Positions 45,782 to 53,824 of a stretch of DNA of 64,000 bases are shown piece by piece; positions within the stretch are counted from its first letter, which is position 1, and each line of letters opens with the position of its first letter. The notes beneath the pieces were generated by a model. It saw nothing but the letters and a program-made list of their open reading frames with translations, had not been told where the DNA came from and searched no databases. A program made the position numbers and the translations under genes. The stretch is from Leptospira sp. (GTDB taxonomy: Bacteria > Spirochaetota > Leptospiria > Leptospirales > Leptospiraceae): the NCBI GenBank assembly GCA_027531445.1, contig JAPZRK010000007.1, positions 124,001-188,000 on the forward strand. The letters are read 5' to 3'.

Positions 45782-47866
45782 ATGGATAAAAAGTTCCCCA
45801 TATCTCGATATGTCCAGATTATTTGTGCATTCATTTTCATTATAATTAGCGCACAATGTAAGTTAGAACTTTTTAATGCAGGTGACACTCGATCTGATGC
45901 TTTCCGTCGAACTCAATTATTACGGTGTCTTTTAGGTCAATGTGAGATACCTTTTGCTTCTCTAGTCTGGACAGAGGCAAATCGAACACCCACTGCAAAT
46001 GCAATGAGCGAAGGATCTTTTGTAAATGATCAAGTTGGTTTTATTGTAGGAAGCGATGGGCTGATTCTTCGGACAGCTGACGGAGGATTAACTTGGAATC
46101 GTTTGGTTGCAGGAGACAGAGATCATGATCTAAATTCAATAGCTATCAATCCACACTCAAAAGTTGTTTTTATCGGTGGAGGAAAAATTGATTCAAGCTC
46201 CACTTTCTTTCAATATTCGCTCAATTCTGGAAGACAGTGGACGAATATCTCGCTTGGGGTGAATGGCATTGTTTCTTCGATCAAGTTCGCCGATTCGCTA
46301 AATGCTCTTTTGACTTTGCAAGACCAAACTTCAGATAAAACTTATATATTTAGCTCATTTGATGGTGGTTTTACTTGGAGAAAAGTTTCGGAGCAGAATT
46401 TCATCGTTAACCAACTCATCATCTTTCCTTCTGGTACAGGTTACATCAGTGGCTATAATACTACGTTCACAATTCCCTTCCTAAAGAAGACTCAAAATTT
46501 TGGTGAGACTTGGCAAGATGTGAATATGGTTTCGGGATCAAGTCTAGGTGAGGTATCGATTTCTTTTGTTAGTCCGAATATTGGTTATGTTGCTCTTGTT
46601 TCAGGCGGGCAACAGACCATTAGAAAAACTTACAATGGTGGGGAAAGTTTTGAATCCCTATCGCTACCATCTAATCTAGCAATTACAAGCGTTGCCCGTG
46701 TAAAATTTCAAACTGAAACTCAAGGATATTTTATTGCTAATACTATCAATACTCTCACATACAATAGTATATTCAAAACTATTGATGGAGGAAATACTTG
46801 GACAGCTTCCTACATCGATGCTAGATCGGCAACGTCGGTATCCGGCGTAATCTTCGAAAAAAATTCTATAGAAGTTTTTGCTTTTATGAATACAAGCCTC
46901 TCACCAAAATTATTGTATTCTGGCGATTCAGGTTCGACTTGGTCCGCTCGAGCAAAGGGTGATGGGCTACAATTTGGCCGCATCGTTATGCCAACGGAAA
47001 CTATCGGCTATACGAGTGGAGGCTTCGCCGCTTATCCGAAATCTGTTTATAAAACAATCGATGGTGGAAAGACTTGGAATTCTGTTTTTGAGACTAGTAC
47101 AAATCTTTTTCGTGACACTTTTGCGACAGCAAGTGGTGTAGTATGGGCGGTTGGTCAGCAGAGAACAGCTGTATATTCTAATGATTACGGAGCAAATTGG
47201 CTCGTGCCTGCAAGTTTTGGCGCAATCAATGCAACCACCGAATTTCGTGGTGTCTCATTTAATAACTCGGGCGTCGGACTTTTGGCAGGATATCAAGGTA
47301 GTGTAGGAGCAATAGCTCGATCGACAGACTTTGGCAACAATTGGTCGAATGTTTTTACAATTAATGCGCGGTTTCTGAATGTTCGATTCATCAATGAAAC
47401 TAAAGCAATAGCAGTTAGTGGATTCACTGCATCCAATACAAGCCAGTATGGAGTTTATCTATCAAATGACGCCGGTGCAACGTGGACGCAAGTACCCTCA
47501 ATGTCTGGTATACTACTTTATGATATTCATGTATTGAATGAGAATACTTTTTATGTTGCATCAGGCGCCAGTTCGAATTTACTAGATCTGGTCTATAGAA
47601 CCACTGACGGTGGAACTACATGGACAAAAATATTTGAAAAAACTGCGCTAGTTTCATTTAACACTTCCGTGGCATTCTCTGACGAATTGAATGGAATAGT
47701 CTCAGGTCGAGCAGGATTATGGAAGACTTCGGACGGCGGGAGCACTTGGTCGCGTGAACTTCCCGTCAGCGATGGTACGTTATTAGGGATAGCATTCCTA
47801 CCTTCCAAAACAAGAGTTATAGGATCTGGATCCAGTGGCACCATTCAGTACAGATCTTGGCCTTGA
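45782..47866 (+). CDS. YCF48-like beta-propeller lipoprotein
   Basis: 694 residues. Signal peptide with lipobox Cys C26 (IIISAQC-KLE). The mature chain is a long set of YCF48/BNR-type blades, each with an Asp-Gly-Gly-x-Thr-Trp-like turn (ADGGLTWNR, FDGGFTWRK, NGGESFES, IDGGNTWTA, IDGGKTWNS, TDGGTTWTK, SDGGSTWSR), giving one or two propellers. Such proteins bind ligands or assemble complexes on the cell surface; the plant namesake helps photosystem II but that role does not transfer. It overlaps the next gene on the other strand by 22 bases. Ligand unknown. Confidence 0.82.
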   Translation: MDKKFPISRYVQIICAFIFIIISAQCKLELFNAGDTRSDAFRRTQLLRCLLGQCEIPFASLVWTEANRTPTANAMSEGSFVNDQVGFIVGSDGLILRTADGGLTWNRLVAGDRDHDLNSIAINPHSKVVFIGGGKIDSSSTFFQYSLNSGRQWTNISLGVNGIVSSIKFADSLNALLTLQDQTSDKTYIFSSFDGGFTWRKVSEQNFIVNQLIIFPSGTGYISGYNTTFTIPFLKKTQNFGETWQDVNMVSGSSLGEVSISFVSPNIGYVALVSGGQQTIRKTYNGGESFESLSLPSNLAITSVARVKFQTETQGYFIANTINTLTYNSIFKTIDGGNTWTASYIDARSATSVSGVIFEKNSIEVFAFMNTSLSPKLLYSGDSGSTWSARAKGDGLQFGRIVMPTETIGYTSGGFAAYPKSVYKTIDGGKTWNSVFETSTNLFRDTFATASGVVWAVGQQRTAVYSNDYGANWLVPASFGAINATTEFRGVSFNNSGVGLLAGYQGSVGAIARSTDFGNNWSNVFTINARFLNVRFINETKAIAVSGFTASNTSQYGVYLSNDAGATWTQVPSMSGILLYDIHVLNENTFYVASGASSNLLDLVYRTTDGGTTWTKIFEKTALVSFNTSVAFSDELNGIVSGRAGLWKTSDGGSTWSRELPVSDGTLLGIAFLPSKTRVIGSGSSGTIQYRSWP

Positions 47867-48228
47867 GTCACCGCATAAATGCCAAAGACGATGCCTAACG
47901 AAATGATAACGATTAGAAAAATGTTGAGCCAAAACTGGATAGCATATAAGTTTTTCAGTTCGACTATTGCATTCATTAGGTGGGTCATATCATTGCCTTC
48001 GCTGTCAACAATAGCCTTAAAGAATTTTGATGCCTTTAGAGTTAAATAGCCAAGCAAAATATCGATCACTCCAGTGCCTATATTCGCTATGCTAAAAATC
48101 GCGATTGAACCTAAAAAGTAAATTCCTCCTAGAACGATCTCGAAAATGCCAACAAATTGCATCTTTTTCGCTAGATCAGAAAGGATCGTGTTATGTTCGG
48201 AATTAAATTCATATTGTGTTTCTGTCAT
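47845..48228 (-). CDS. Small integral membrane protein (DUF5362-like)
   Basis: 127 residues, three hydrophobic segments (about 25-45, 50-67, 98-120) and a cytoplasmic N-terminus. The pattern LAKKMQFVGIFEIVLGGIYFL and the helix-rich LLGYLTLKASKFFKAIVDSEGND resembles the DUF5362 family of unknown function. Its 3' end lies inside the convergent propeller gene (22 bases), so the two transcripts are antisense there. It is likely a single-gene unit. Confidence 0.62.
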   Translation of the reverse strand: MTETQYEFNSEHNTILSDLAKKMQFVGIFEIVLGGIYFLGSIAIFSIANIGTGVIDILLGYLTLKASKFFKAIVDSEGNDMTHLMNAIVELKNLYAIQFWLNIFLIVIISLGIVFGIYAVTQGQDLY

Positions 48229-48354
48229 TTATTTACCCTCGACTCCTGACCAGGAAATGATTGGGAACGATTTCGTCTAGAGAACAATGCATAGTGGTGC
48301 GGTATGCACTAAAATTTTTAATAGTCCTTTCGAATCGTCTAAAAGTTGAAGCCT

Positions 48355-49116
48355 ATGTTCCTGAAAATTTTTGTTTCCTTTCCCTTTTGTGTTTTCTTGA
48401 TCACTTTTTCTTTACAAGCAACACCTACTTCATTTGCCAAAGGACAATGGTCATGGGAACTACAAGGTGGATCTTTGCAGAATAAAGTATCCGATGATGC
48501 ATCTCCAGAACGTTTTAGTACGCTTTTTTTCCTTTATGATGTAGGTCCGTTAGTCCAGTCTCCCAATCCAGAAAGAAGGAATTTAGGTTTGGCGAAAGCT
48601 GCATCCTACCAAGAATCGGAGATCCGAAATCAAAACGTTCGGTTTGGTTTAGAATATGCACTTTTGTCTTGGTTAGGTTTTGGAGGAAGTATAACTCGAT
48701 CCAACACTCAAGTAACCAATGTTTTGCCAGGAGACTATTTGATTTTAGCCTCTTTCGGAGTTCCAGTTCCAAGTCCCAGAGGGGACGCACCAGAGTTAAC
48801 AAATTTCGGAACATTCTTTCCTCGGACCCTAAATGCAAATCTGACGGTAGCGGAGCTTGAAATTGCCCTACATTATCCGATTGCCCTGTTCGATGTCTAC
48901 CTTCGCGGAGGAATGGGACAGCTTTGGGAAGGTGGGAGCGGTCGAAAAGAATCATTGGCCATAGGAACCAAACTCGTCTGGGAAAATTGGTTTGTAACCT
49001 TTGAGCTTTATCGTGGGTCGCTTTTTTCAGATTTAGGTCGGACCGATTTCTTTCGGGAAGAAGGTTTTCGTTTAGGAACAGGCTTTCGCTTTTTACCGAA
49101 AGATGCTAACCAATGA
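48355..49116 (+). CDS. Putative outer-membrane beta-barrel protein
   Basis: 253 residues from ATG 48355 (an in-frame TTG at 48346 is possible). Signal peptide: short Lys-containing n-region, hydrophobic core (IFVSFPFCVFLITFS), cleavage near LQA-TPT. The mature part alternates polar and aromatic residues in beta strands (WSWELQGGSLQ, NVRFGLEYALLSWLGFGGSI, FDVYLRGGMGQLWEGG) and ends near RLGTGFRFLP, as in an eight-stranded barrel. Similar proteins are common and uncharacterised in Leptospira. No operon partner. Confidence 0.65.
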   Translation: MFLKIFVSFPFCVFLITFSLQATPTSFAKGQWSWELQGGSLQNKVSDDASPERFSTLFFLYDVGPLVQSPNPERRNLGLAKAASYQESEIRNQNVRFGLEYALLSWLGFGGSITRSNTQVTNVLPGDYLILASFGVPVPSPRGDAPELTNFGTFFPRTLNANLTVAELEIALHYPIALFDVYLRGGMGQLWEGGSGRKESLAIGTKLVWENWFVTFELYRGSLFSDLGRTDFFREEGFRLGTGFRFLPKDANQ

Positions 49117-49399
49117 AAAGAATATAAAGTTACTCGTCAAAAAATTGAACTAATTTTTCAAGATCTAGACTCTTCCACCTATGTTTCTTTTTACTTCTCT
49201 GGAAATTGTAGATATCGATTTCCTTATCTTTTCGTTATTTCAGAACAAGTAAATTCTTGTTGTAAGAATAAAAAATCTTGATTCAATCATCTTGGGTTAA
49301 CTGGTTATACTTTGTTTTCATTTTTTTTTGAAACTAAATGAAGTCTTTGAGGAGAAAATTTTTCTGTCTGTATAATGAAATTAAATAATAAAAAACGAG

Positions 49400-50386
49400 A
49401 TGAAACTTAAACTATTCTTTATCATTTATTTAATTTTTTTTCATCTCATTCAATGTAATCAAAAACAGATCAAAGAGCCTATTGAAAAAACCTATAGTTG
49501 CTCTGATAGTACGGATCTACCAAATTATCCCGAAAATTTTATAAAACGAGAGGAAACCAAGGATTACTTGGAGCATTATCTGCTTAAAGATAAGTTTTCT
49601 CGGAAGTCATTGAATATTGCTAATGCTTATGGAATGATTCCGTTCCTAAAAAAGTTAATGATTCTGAAAAATTCACATGGAAAGAAATCAAACAATCATG
49701 AAGTTATTGTTGAATTAAATAGAATTAAACTTCGATTAAATGCGGCAATCAAATTTGCAACTATAGATATTACTGGTTCCGCATCAGAAATGCATTGCCA
49801 TGCAGAGAGAATGAATGATTTCATCAGGGTTTTACAAAATAGGGAACGAGAAGCCATAAAGAATTACACTATTTTATCGATATTAGTCACAGCTGGATTT
49901 ACGGTGTTATCTGGTGCCGTTCAATGGGAGTCTGATTCGATACAATCTATGGTAAATTTACTTGGTGGATCTTTTGCTGGATACTTAGGATATAAAGCAA
50001 CCACCTATGCATTTGAAATTGAATTTATTCCCGAAAAAAAAATCTTAGCTGAATTTTGGAATCCTCCCCGTCAATCGAGTATTTATTCCGAGCCACTCTG
50101 GTATTTAATCAATTTACCTCCTGATTTTGAAAATAAAGAAAATAGCTTAAGAAAAGAATTAATTAGCCATTGGGTTCAAAATTACTATCTAGAGTTAGAT
50201 GACATTGAAGAGAGAGAAGTTGCAATTTCACTTTTTTTTGATCCAGATAAGAAACATAACATCGATGATTTAATTTCTATTCGAGAAATGAATCGTCAAA
50301 TCGGTATTGCTATTCAATTGACATTGCAAGATATCAAACTTTTGGATCGAGAGATTGATATCAATTCAGAGAATCAAGTTGATTAA
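49400..50386 (+). CDS. Lipoprotein of unknown function with two hydrophobic segments
   Basis: 328 residues. Signal peptide with a lipobox Cys, C19 (FFHLIQC-NQK). Two further hydrophobic stretches near 155-175 and 183-203 (LSILVTAGFTVLSGAV and LLGGSFAGYLGYKA) could be membrane hairpins, which is unusual for a lipoprotein. The helical N-terminal domain contains two Cys (CSDS, MHCHAER). The 283-base gap before it is very AT-rich with a T-run and likely promoter but no clear elements. No family recognised. Confidence 0.6.
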   Translation: MKLKLFFIIYLIFFHLIQCNQKQIKEPIEKTYSCSDSTDLPNYPENFIKREETKDYLEHYLLKDKFSRKSLNIANAYGMIPFLKKLMILKNSHGKKSNNHEVIVELNRIKLRLNAAIKFATIDITGSASEMHCHAERMNDFIRVLQNREREAIKNYTILSILVTAGFTVLSGAVQWESDSIQSMVNLLGGSFAGYLGYKATTYAFEIEFIPEKKILAEFWNPPRQSSIYSEPLWYLINLPPDFENKENSLRKELISHWVQNYYLELDDIEEREVAISLFFDPDKKHNIDDLISIREMNRQIGIAIQLTLQDIKLLDREIDINSENQVD

Positions 50387-50472
50387 AAAAATTGACTTTC
50401 TTCAGGCAATTGATCTAAATTGAAACGATTCGGTAGCATGAGCTCTGTCTCAAGATCCGCATCGAGGTTACA

Positions 50473-50994
50473 ATGAAAAAGCTTTCTATTATCGCAATTG
50501 GAATCATCGCTTTGATTCTGATCATACCTATTTTTATGAAGTCAAGCTTCAAAGTCGAAAGATCCCTCGTGATTGCAAAACCTGCATCAGATATCTTTCC
50601 TACAGTAGCTGACTTTAACACTTGGAAAAATTGGAGTGTTTGGGCCTTAAGTGATCCAGAACAGAAAGTGACAATCACTGGCACTCCGGGTCAAGTGGGT
50701 CATACGGAAGAATGGGATGGTAAAATCACTGGCAAAGGTAAACAAACAGTTAAGTCGATCATTAAGGATAAGGAGATCGTTTTTGATCTGGAATTTACTG
50801 AACCCAATGCAATGGTTTCCACAGCGACAATTCTTTTTGAAAGCGTCGAAGGTGGAACAAAGGTTACTTGGCTAAACGAGGGTAATTTAGACTATCCAGT
50901 TGGACGATATTTTGGTCCCTTTTTAGATGGAATGGTGGGTCCAGATTTTGAGAAGGGTCTTTCCAATCTAAAATCTTGGGTTGAGAAAAAGTAA
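50473..50994 (+). CDS. SRPBCC-family protein (polyketide cyclase-like)
   Basis: 173 residues: one N-terminal membrane helix (about 5-22) then a START/Bet v1-like helix-grip domain (FKVERSLVIAKPASDIFPTVADFNTWKNW). This family binds hydrophobic ligands in a deep pocket; many have an N-terminal anchor like this one. The ligand is unknown. A Lys-rich start and ATG 50473 with GAGGTTACA upstream fit. It is monocistronic, followed by a hairpin. Confidence 0.82.
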   Translation: MKKLSIIAIGIIALILIIPIFMKSSFKVERSLVIAKPASDIFPTVADFNTWKNWSVWALSDPEQKVTITGTPGQVGHTEEWDGKITGKGKQTVKSIIKDKEIVFDLEFTEPNAMVSTATILFESVEGGTKVTWLNEGNLDYPVGRYFGPFLDGMVGPDFEKGLSNLKSWVEKK

Positions 50995-51039
50995 GGACTG
51001 TTTCAACTTAGATTACTTCAAAAAGAATCAGTAGAAGGT

Positions 51040-51065
51040 AGAGAGCCATTGAAGTATTGCTCTCT
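51040..51065. terminator. Hairpin between convergent genes
   Basis: AGAGAGC (51040-51046) pairs with GCTCTCT (51059-51065) around a 12-base loop, in the gap between the SRPBCC gene and the convergent DUF1801 gene. There is no T-run, so termination is uncertain. Confidence 0.35.
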
Positions 51066-51101
51066 CCTCGATTCGTTTGAACAAACAACTTTTACGGTGA
51101 T

Positions 51102-51539
51102 TTATTTTTTGGATTTCTGTTGATTGTAGGTCAACGCAGACACTAGGCAAGACTTCACTTCTTTCAAAGGAAATTTTTCATTTAAGTCAAAGATAATTGC
51201 TCGATTTCCACTAAACTTAAGTTTTGTGGAAAATTTTTGACGAAACTGATCAATGAGAGATGTTTTGCAATTGAAATAAAGGGCAAATTTGTCTGGTTCA
51301 CCACGCACTGTATGCATCCTGATTGTGCTTCCCGAGCCTGATTCACTTGTAATATAACTTGGTTCGCCCCATTTTAAAGTTTCTTCAATGACTCCGACTC
51401 CCTTTGTAGTCTTTGCAAGTTCTAGGACAATTTCTCTTAAATACAGCAGCTTCTCACGGATGGCAGGTGGATATTTCAAAAATACCTCACCTACCATTGG
51501 GTTACCAAATTTGATCTTTTGTTTTCTAGCCACTAGCAT
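51102..51539 (-). CDS. DUF1801-family protein
   Basis: About 145 residues from ATG 51539, which has AAGGA and AGAGG upstream; the open frame extends back to a TTG at 51587 without a ribosome site. The YdhG-like DUF1801 fold is indicated by YPPAIREKLLYLREIV, a LKWGEPSYI motif, and GNRAIIFDLNEKFPL near the end. Function unknown; related proteins bind small ligands. It is convergent with the SRPBCC gene and diverges from the gene at 51732. Confidence 0.78.
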   Translation of the reverse strand: MLVARKQKIKFGNPMVGEVFLKYPPAIREKLLYLREIVLELAKTTKGVGVIEETLKWGEPSYITSESGSGSTIRMHTVRGEPDKFALYFNCKTSLIDQFRQKFSTKLKFSGNRAIIFDLNEKFPLKEVKSCLVSALTYNQQKSKK

Positions 51540-51731
51540 ACCTCTGAGTAAATCCTTCGCGATTCGATACGATGAATCCCAAATCAAATCATCAGGATAA
51601 GGAATTGAAAGTAAAATGATTTCTTAAAAAGTATTGGTCTCAATTCGCGAAATAAAGAATGTATGTTGTTATCTCGGAAAATCTAAGTATTTTAATCAAC
51701 GATTGGTTGAAGGCAGCAGCTAGGAAAAATA

Positions 51732-52163
51732 ATGAATGATAGGGAATTGAAAATAGAAAGAATCGACCAAGACATCGAAGTTGTTTTTTTAACCGCCGAC
51801 AATTTCCCACATGATGTGCCCGATGCATATCAGGTGTTAAATACTTTAATACCTTATAATCCAAGCAGAAGATATTTCGGTATTTCTCAACCTGATAGAA
51901 CAGGAGCGATACAATATAAAGCTGCGGCAGAAATATTGCCCATGGAAAACATCTCGAATCCTAAGTTAATGAAGTTTACGATCACAAAAGGAATTTTTGT
52001 GTCGCTTTACATTATTAATCACTTCATAGACAGTAAAAGTATCAGCAATGCTTTTGAGCAGTTATTGCAACATCCAAAGCTAGACCCCAATGGCTATTGC
52101 TTAGAAGTTTATAAAGACTATTCCGATGTGGATGTGCAGTGTATGGTAAGAACAATTAACTGA
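51732..52163 (+). CDS. GyrI-like or effector-binding-type protein
   Basis: 143 residues, no signal peptide. The C-terminal half (LLQHPKLDPNGYCLEVYKDY) resembles the small-molecule-binding domain found in GyrI and AraC-type effector-binding proteins, with the central FVSLYIINHFID helix. There is no DNA-binding domain, so it would be a free-standing ligand binder. ATG 51732, no strong ribosome site. The downstream bases continue in the same frame as a fragment that looks like the end of another gene. Confidence 0.5.
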   Translation: MNDRELKIERIDQDIEVVFLTADNFPHDVPDAYQVLNTLIPYNPSRRYFGISQPDRTGAIQYKAAAEILPMENISNPKLMKFTITKGIFVSLYIINHFIDSKSISNAFEQLLQHPKLDPNGYCLEVYKDYSDVDVQCMVRTIN

Positions 52164-52289
52164 ATATGCGAAGGTGAGAATTTATTAAATAAACTGTATT
52201 TGCCAAAACTTGGATATGAGATCATCAAACAGAAATCATCTGATAAAGTAATGCACGTTGTCTTTGCAAAGAAAAAAAAATTAACTTAG
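52164..52289 (+). pseudogene. Probable 3' remnant of a coding gene
   Basis: Directly after the preceding stop, the same frame is open for 41 codons and ends at TAG 52287-52289. The peptide LYLPKLGYEIIKQKSSDKV then MHVVFAKKKK reads like the C-terminus of a SAM-methyltransferase or similar enzyme, but no start codon or body is present. It suggests a deletion that joined two genes. Low certainty. Confidence 0.35.
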
Positions 52290-52686
52290 AATTTGTGCAT
52301 TAAAATGTGTAACCTTTATTATCGAATCAATGTACGATTTTCAGTCAGTTATAGATTGGGTTTATTAATGCTAATGTTGTTGTAAAATTTAGTCTGTAGA
52401 TAAGCAAATACTTGCAATTTAGAATCAAAGTAAAAGTAAATCAGTCAATGTACTAAGATTGTGAAGGTATTGCAAAGAATTTTTTCCAATGCAAAGCATT
52501 TTCAGTTGAAGCAAATCGTGCTAGAAGATCAATAAGAAATGTCCCGTTTATATTGATTCACGTCCACCAATCTACATGGGTCAATTTATTCTACGAACTG
52601 GATTTCGAAACGGCTCATTCAATTACTTCGATTATGATGGTTTCTTAGAAAATGCACTGTTGAATCAATAATGGATATAAAATAAA
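52290..52686 (+). other. Non-genic stretch with decayed-looking open frames
   Basis: A near 400-base gap. Two overlapping frames look coding: one open 52457-52648 (reading CEGIAKNFF then FSVEANRARRS), and another open 52525-52671 (IDSRPPIYMGQF, GFRNGSFNYFDYDG). They join smoothly if a frameshift near 52545 is allowed, so this may be a broken gene. No ribosome site precedes either. Upstream of them the sequence is AT-rich without structure I can name. The FIST gene starts at 52687 with only weak signals upstream. Confidence 0.25.
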
Positions 52687-53823
52687 TTGAAAAAAAATAT
52701 TAAAGTTACCTATCTTCAAACGATCTCTGAAGAGTTCTTATCGCCAGTGCTGGAAATTTGGAATACAAAATTCCCAAAAATGGGTATTTATGCGCTCATT
52801 CCGGAAGCAGAGAAGGATAAACTATCAATCGTTCAGGAGACATTTCGTAAAAAAAATATCCAGTTAGTTGGTGGCATTTTTCCTGAACTTATCCATGACA
52901 ATCAGTTTAAAAAAGAAGGTATTTTACTTTTCTGTTTTGAAGCAATGCCCATCTTTCAACTGTATGAAGATCTCTCAGAAGGAGGCATCTCGATCGCCAA
53001 ACAGTTAAGCAATCATCTCGGCAAAAATGAAGATGAATCCCTGTTTTTATTATTTGATGCAATGGTTCCCAATATCAGCACATTATTGGACGAGATTTAC
53101 TTAGAGCTTGCCAATCGTGTCCATTATTTTGGTGCAAATGCTGGCAGTGAAAGTTTCCAACCAATGCCATGTCTTTTTGATGGAAATCGTCTTTTAGGGA
53201 ATGGATTGCTCGCATTGATCCTTCCCAATCACAAAGGAGCTGTTCTTGAACATGGCTATCATGTTCCAGAACAAACATTTTTTGCTACCTCCACTTCGGG
53301 GAATCGCATCATTCAGATTGATTGGAAACCTGCCTTTGAAGTCTACCAGGAGCTCGTCTACAAACAGTTTGGTGTAACCATAAATCAATCAAACTTCTAT
53401 GAGCTAGCGGTACACTATCCTTTTGGAATCGTGCGAGCATCCGATCAAGTCGTTGTGCGTATCCCGGTCGCTCTGCAGGAGGATGGATCGTTATTTTGTG
53501 TAGGAGAGGTGAAGGAAAATTCTATTTTGACCTTATTGGAATGTCCGATCGTAGATTCAAAGAAAACGTTAGATGTGATTCACAGTGGAGTTACAACACT
53601 AAATGGAGAGACAGAAAATAAGGAAATTTCCATATTCTATTGTGCGGGTAGACGTCTTCATCTTGGTAAAGAGAATGCTGAGAAAGAACTTTTGGATTTT
53701 TCTGAGCTAACAAAAGCCTCATCGATTTCTGGAGCCTTATCCTTGGGTGAAATTGGCGGCTCAACGATACAAGGGTATCCATCATTTCAGAATGCGACAA
53801 TCGTAGCTACAAGTTGGCAGTAA
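52687..53823 (+). CDS. FIST-domain sensory protein
   Basis: 378 residues with FIST (about 30-205) and FIST_C (about 215-350) domains, a ligand-sensing pair found with signal-transduction proteins and thought to bind amino acids or similar small molecules. No signal peptide or membrane segment, so it senses inside the cell. ATP- or kinase-type domains are absent, so it would pass its signal to a partner. The next gene, a multi-PAS hybrid kinase, begins 1 base later, and the downstream HD-GYP gene overlaps that kinase, so this is the sensor of a signalling operon. The start is TTG. Confidence 0.85.
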   Translation: MKKNIKVTYLQTISEEFLSPVLEIWNTKFPKMGIYALIPEAEKDKLSIVQETFRKKNIQLVGGIFPELIHDNQFKKEGILLFCFEAMPIFQLYEDLSEGGISIAKQLSNHLGKNEDESLFLLFDAMVPNISTLLDEIYLELANRVHYFGANAGSESFQPMPCLFDGNRLLGNGLLALILPNHKGAVLEHGYHVPEQTFFATSTSGNRIIQIDWKPAFEVYQELVYKQFGVTINQSNFYELAVHYPFGIVRASDQVVVRIPVALQEDGSLFCVGEVKENSILTLLECPIVDSKKTLDVIHSGVTTLNGETENKEISIFYCAGRRLHLGKENAEKELLDFSELTKASSISGALSLGEIGGSTIQGYPSFQNATIVATSWQ

Positions 53824-53824
53824 A

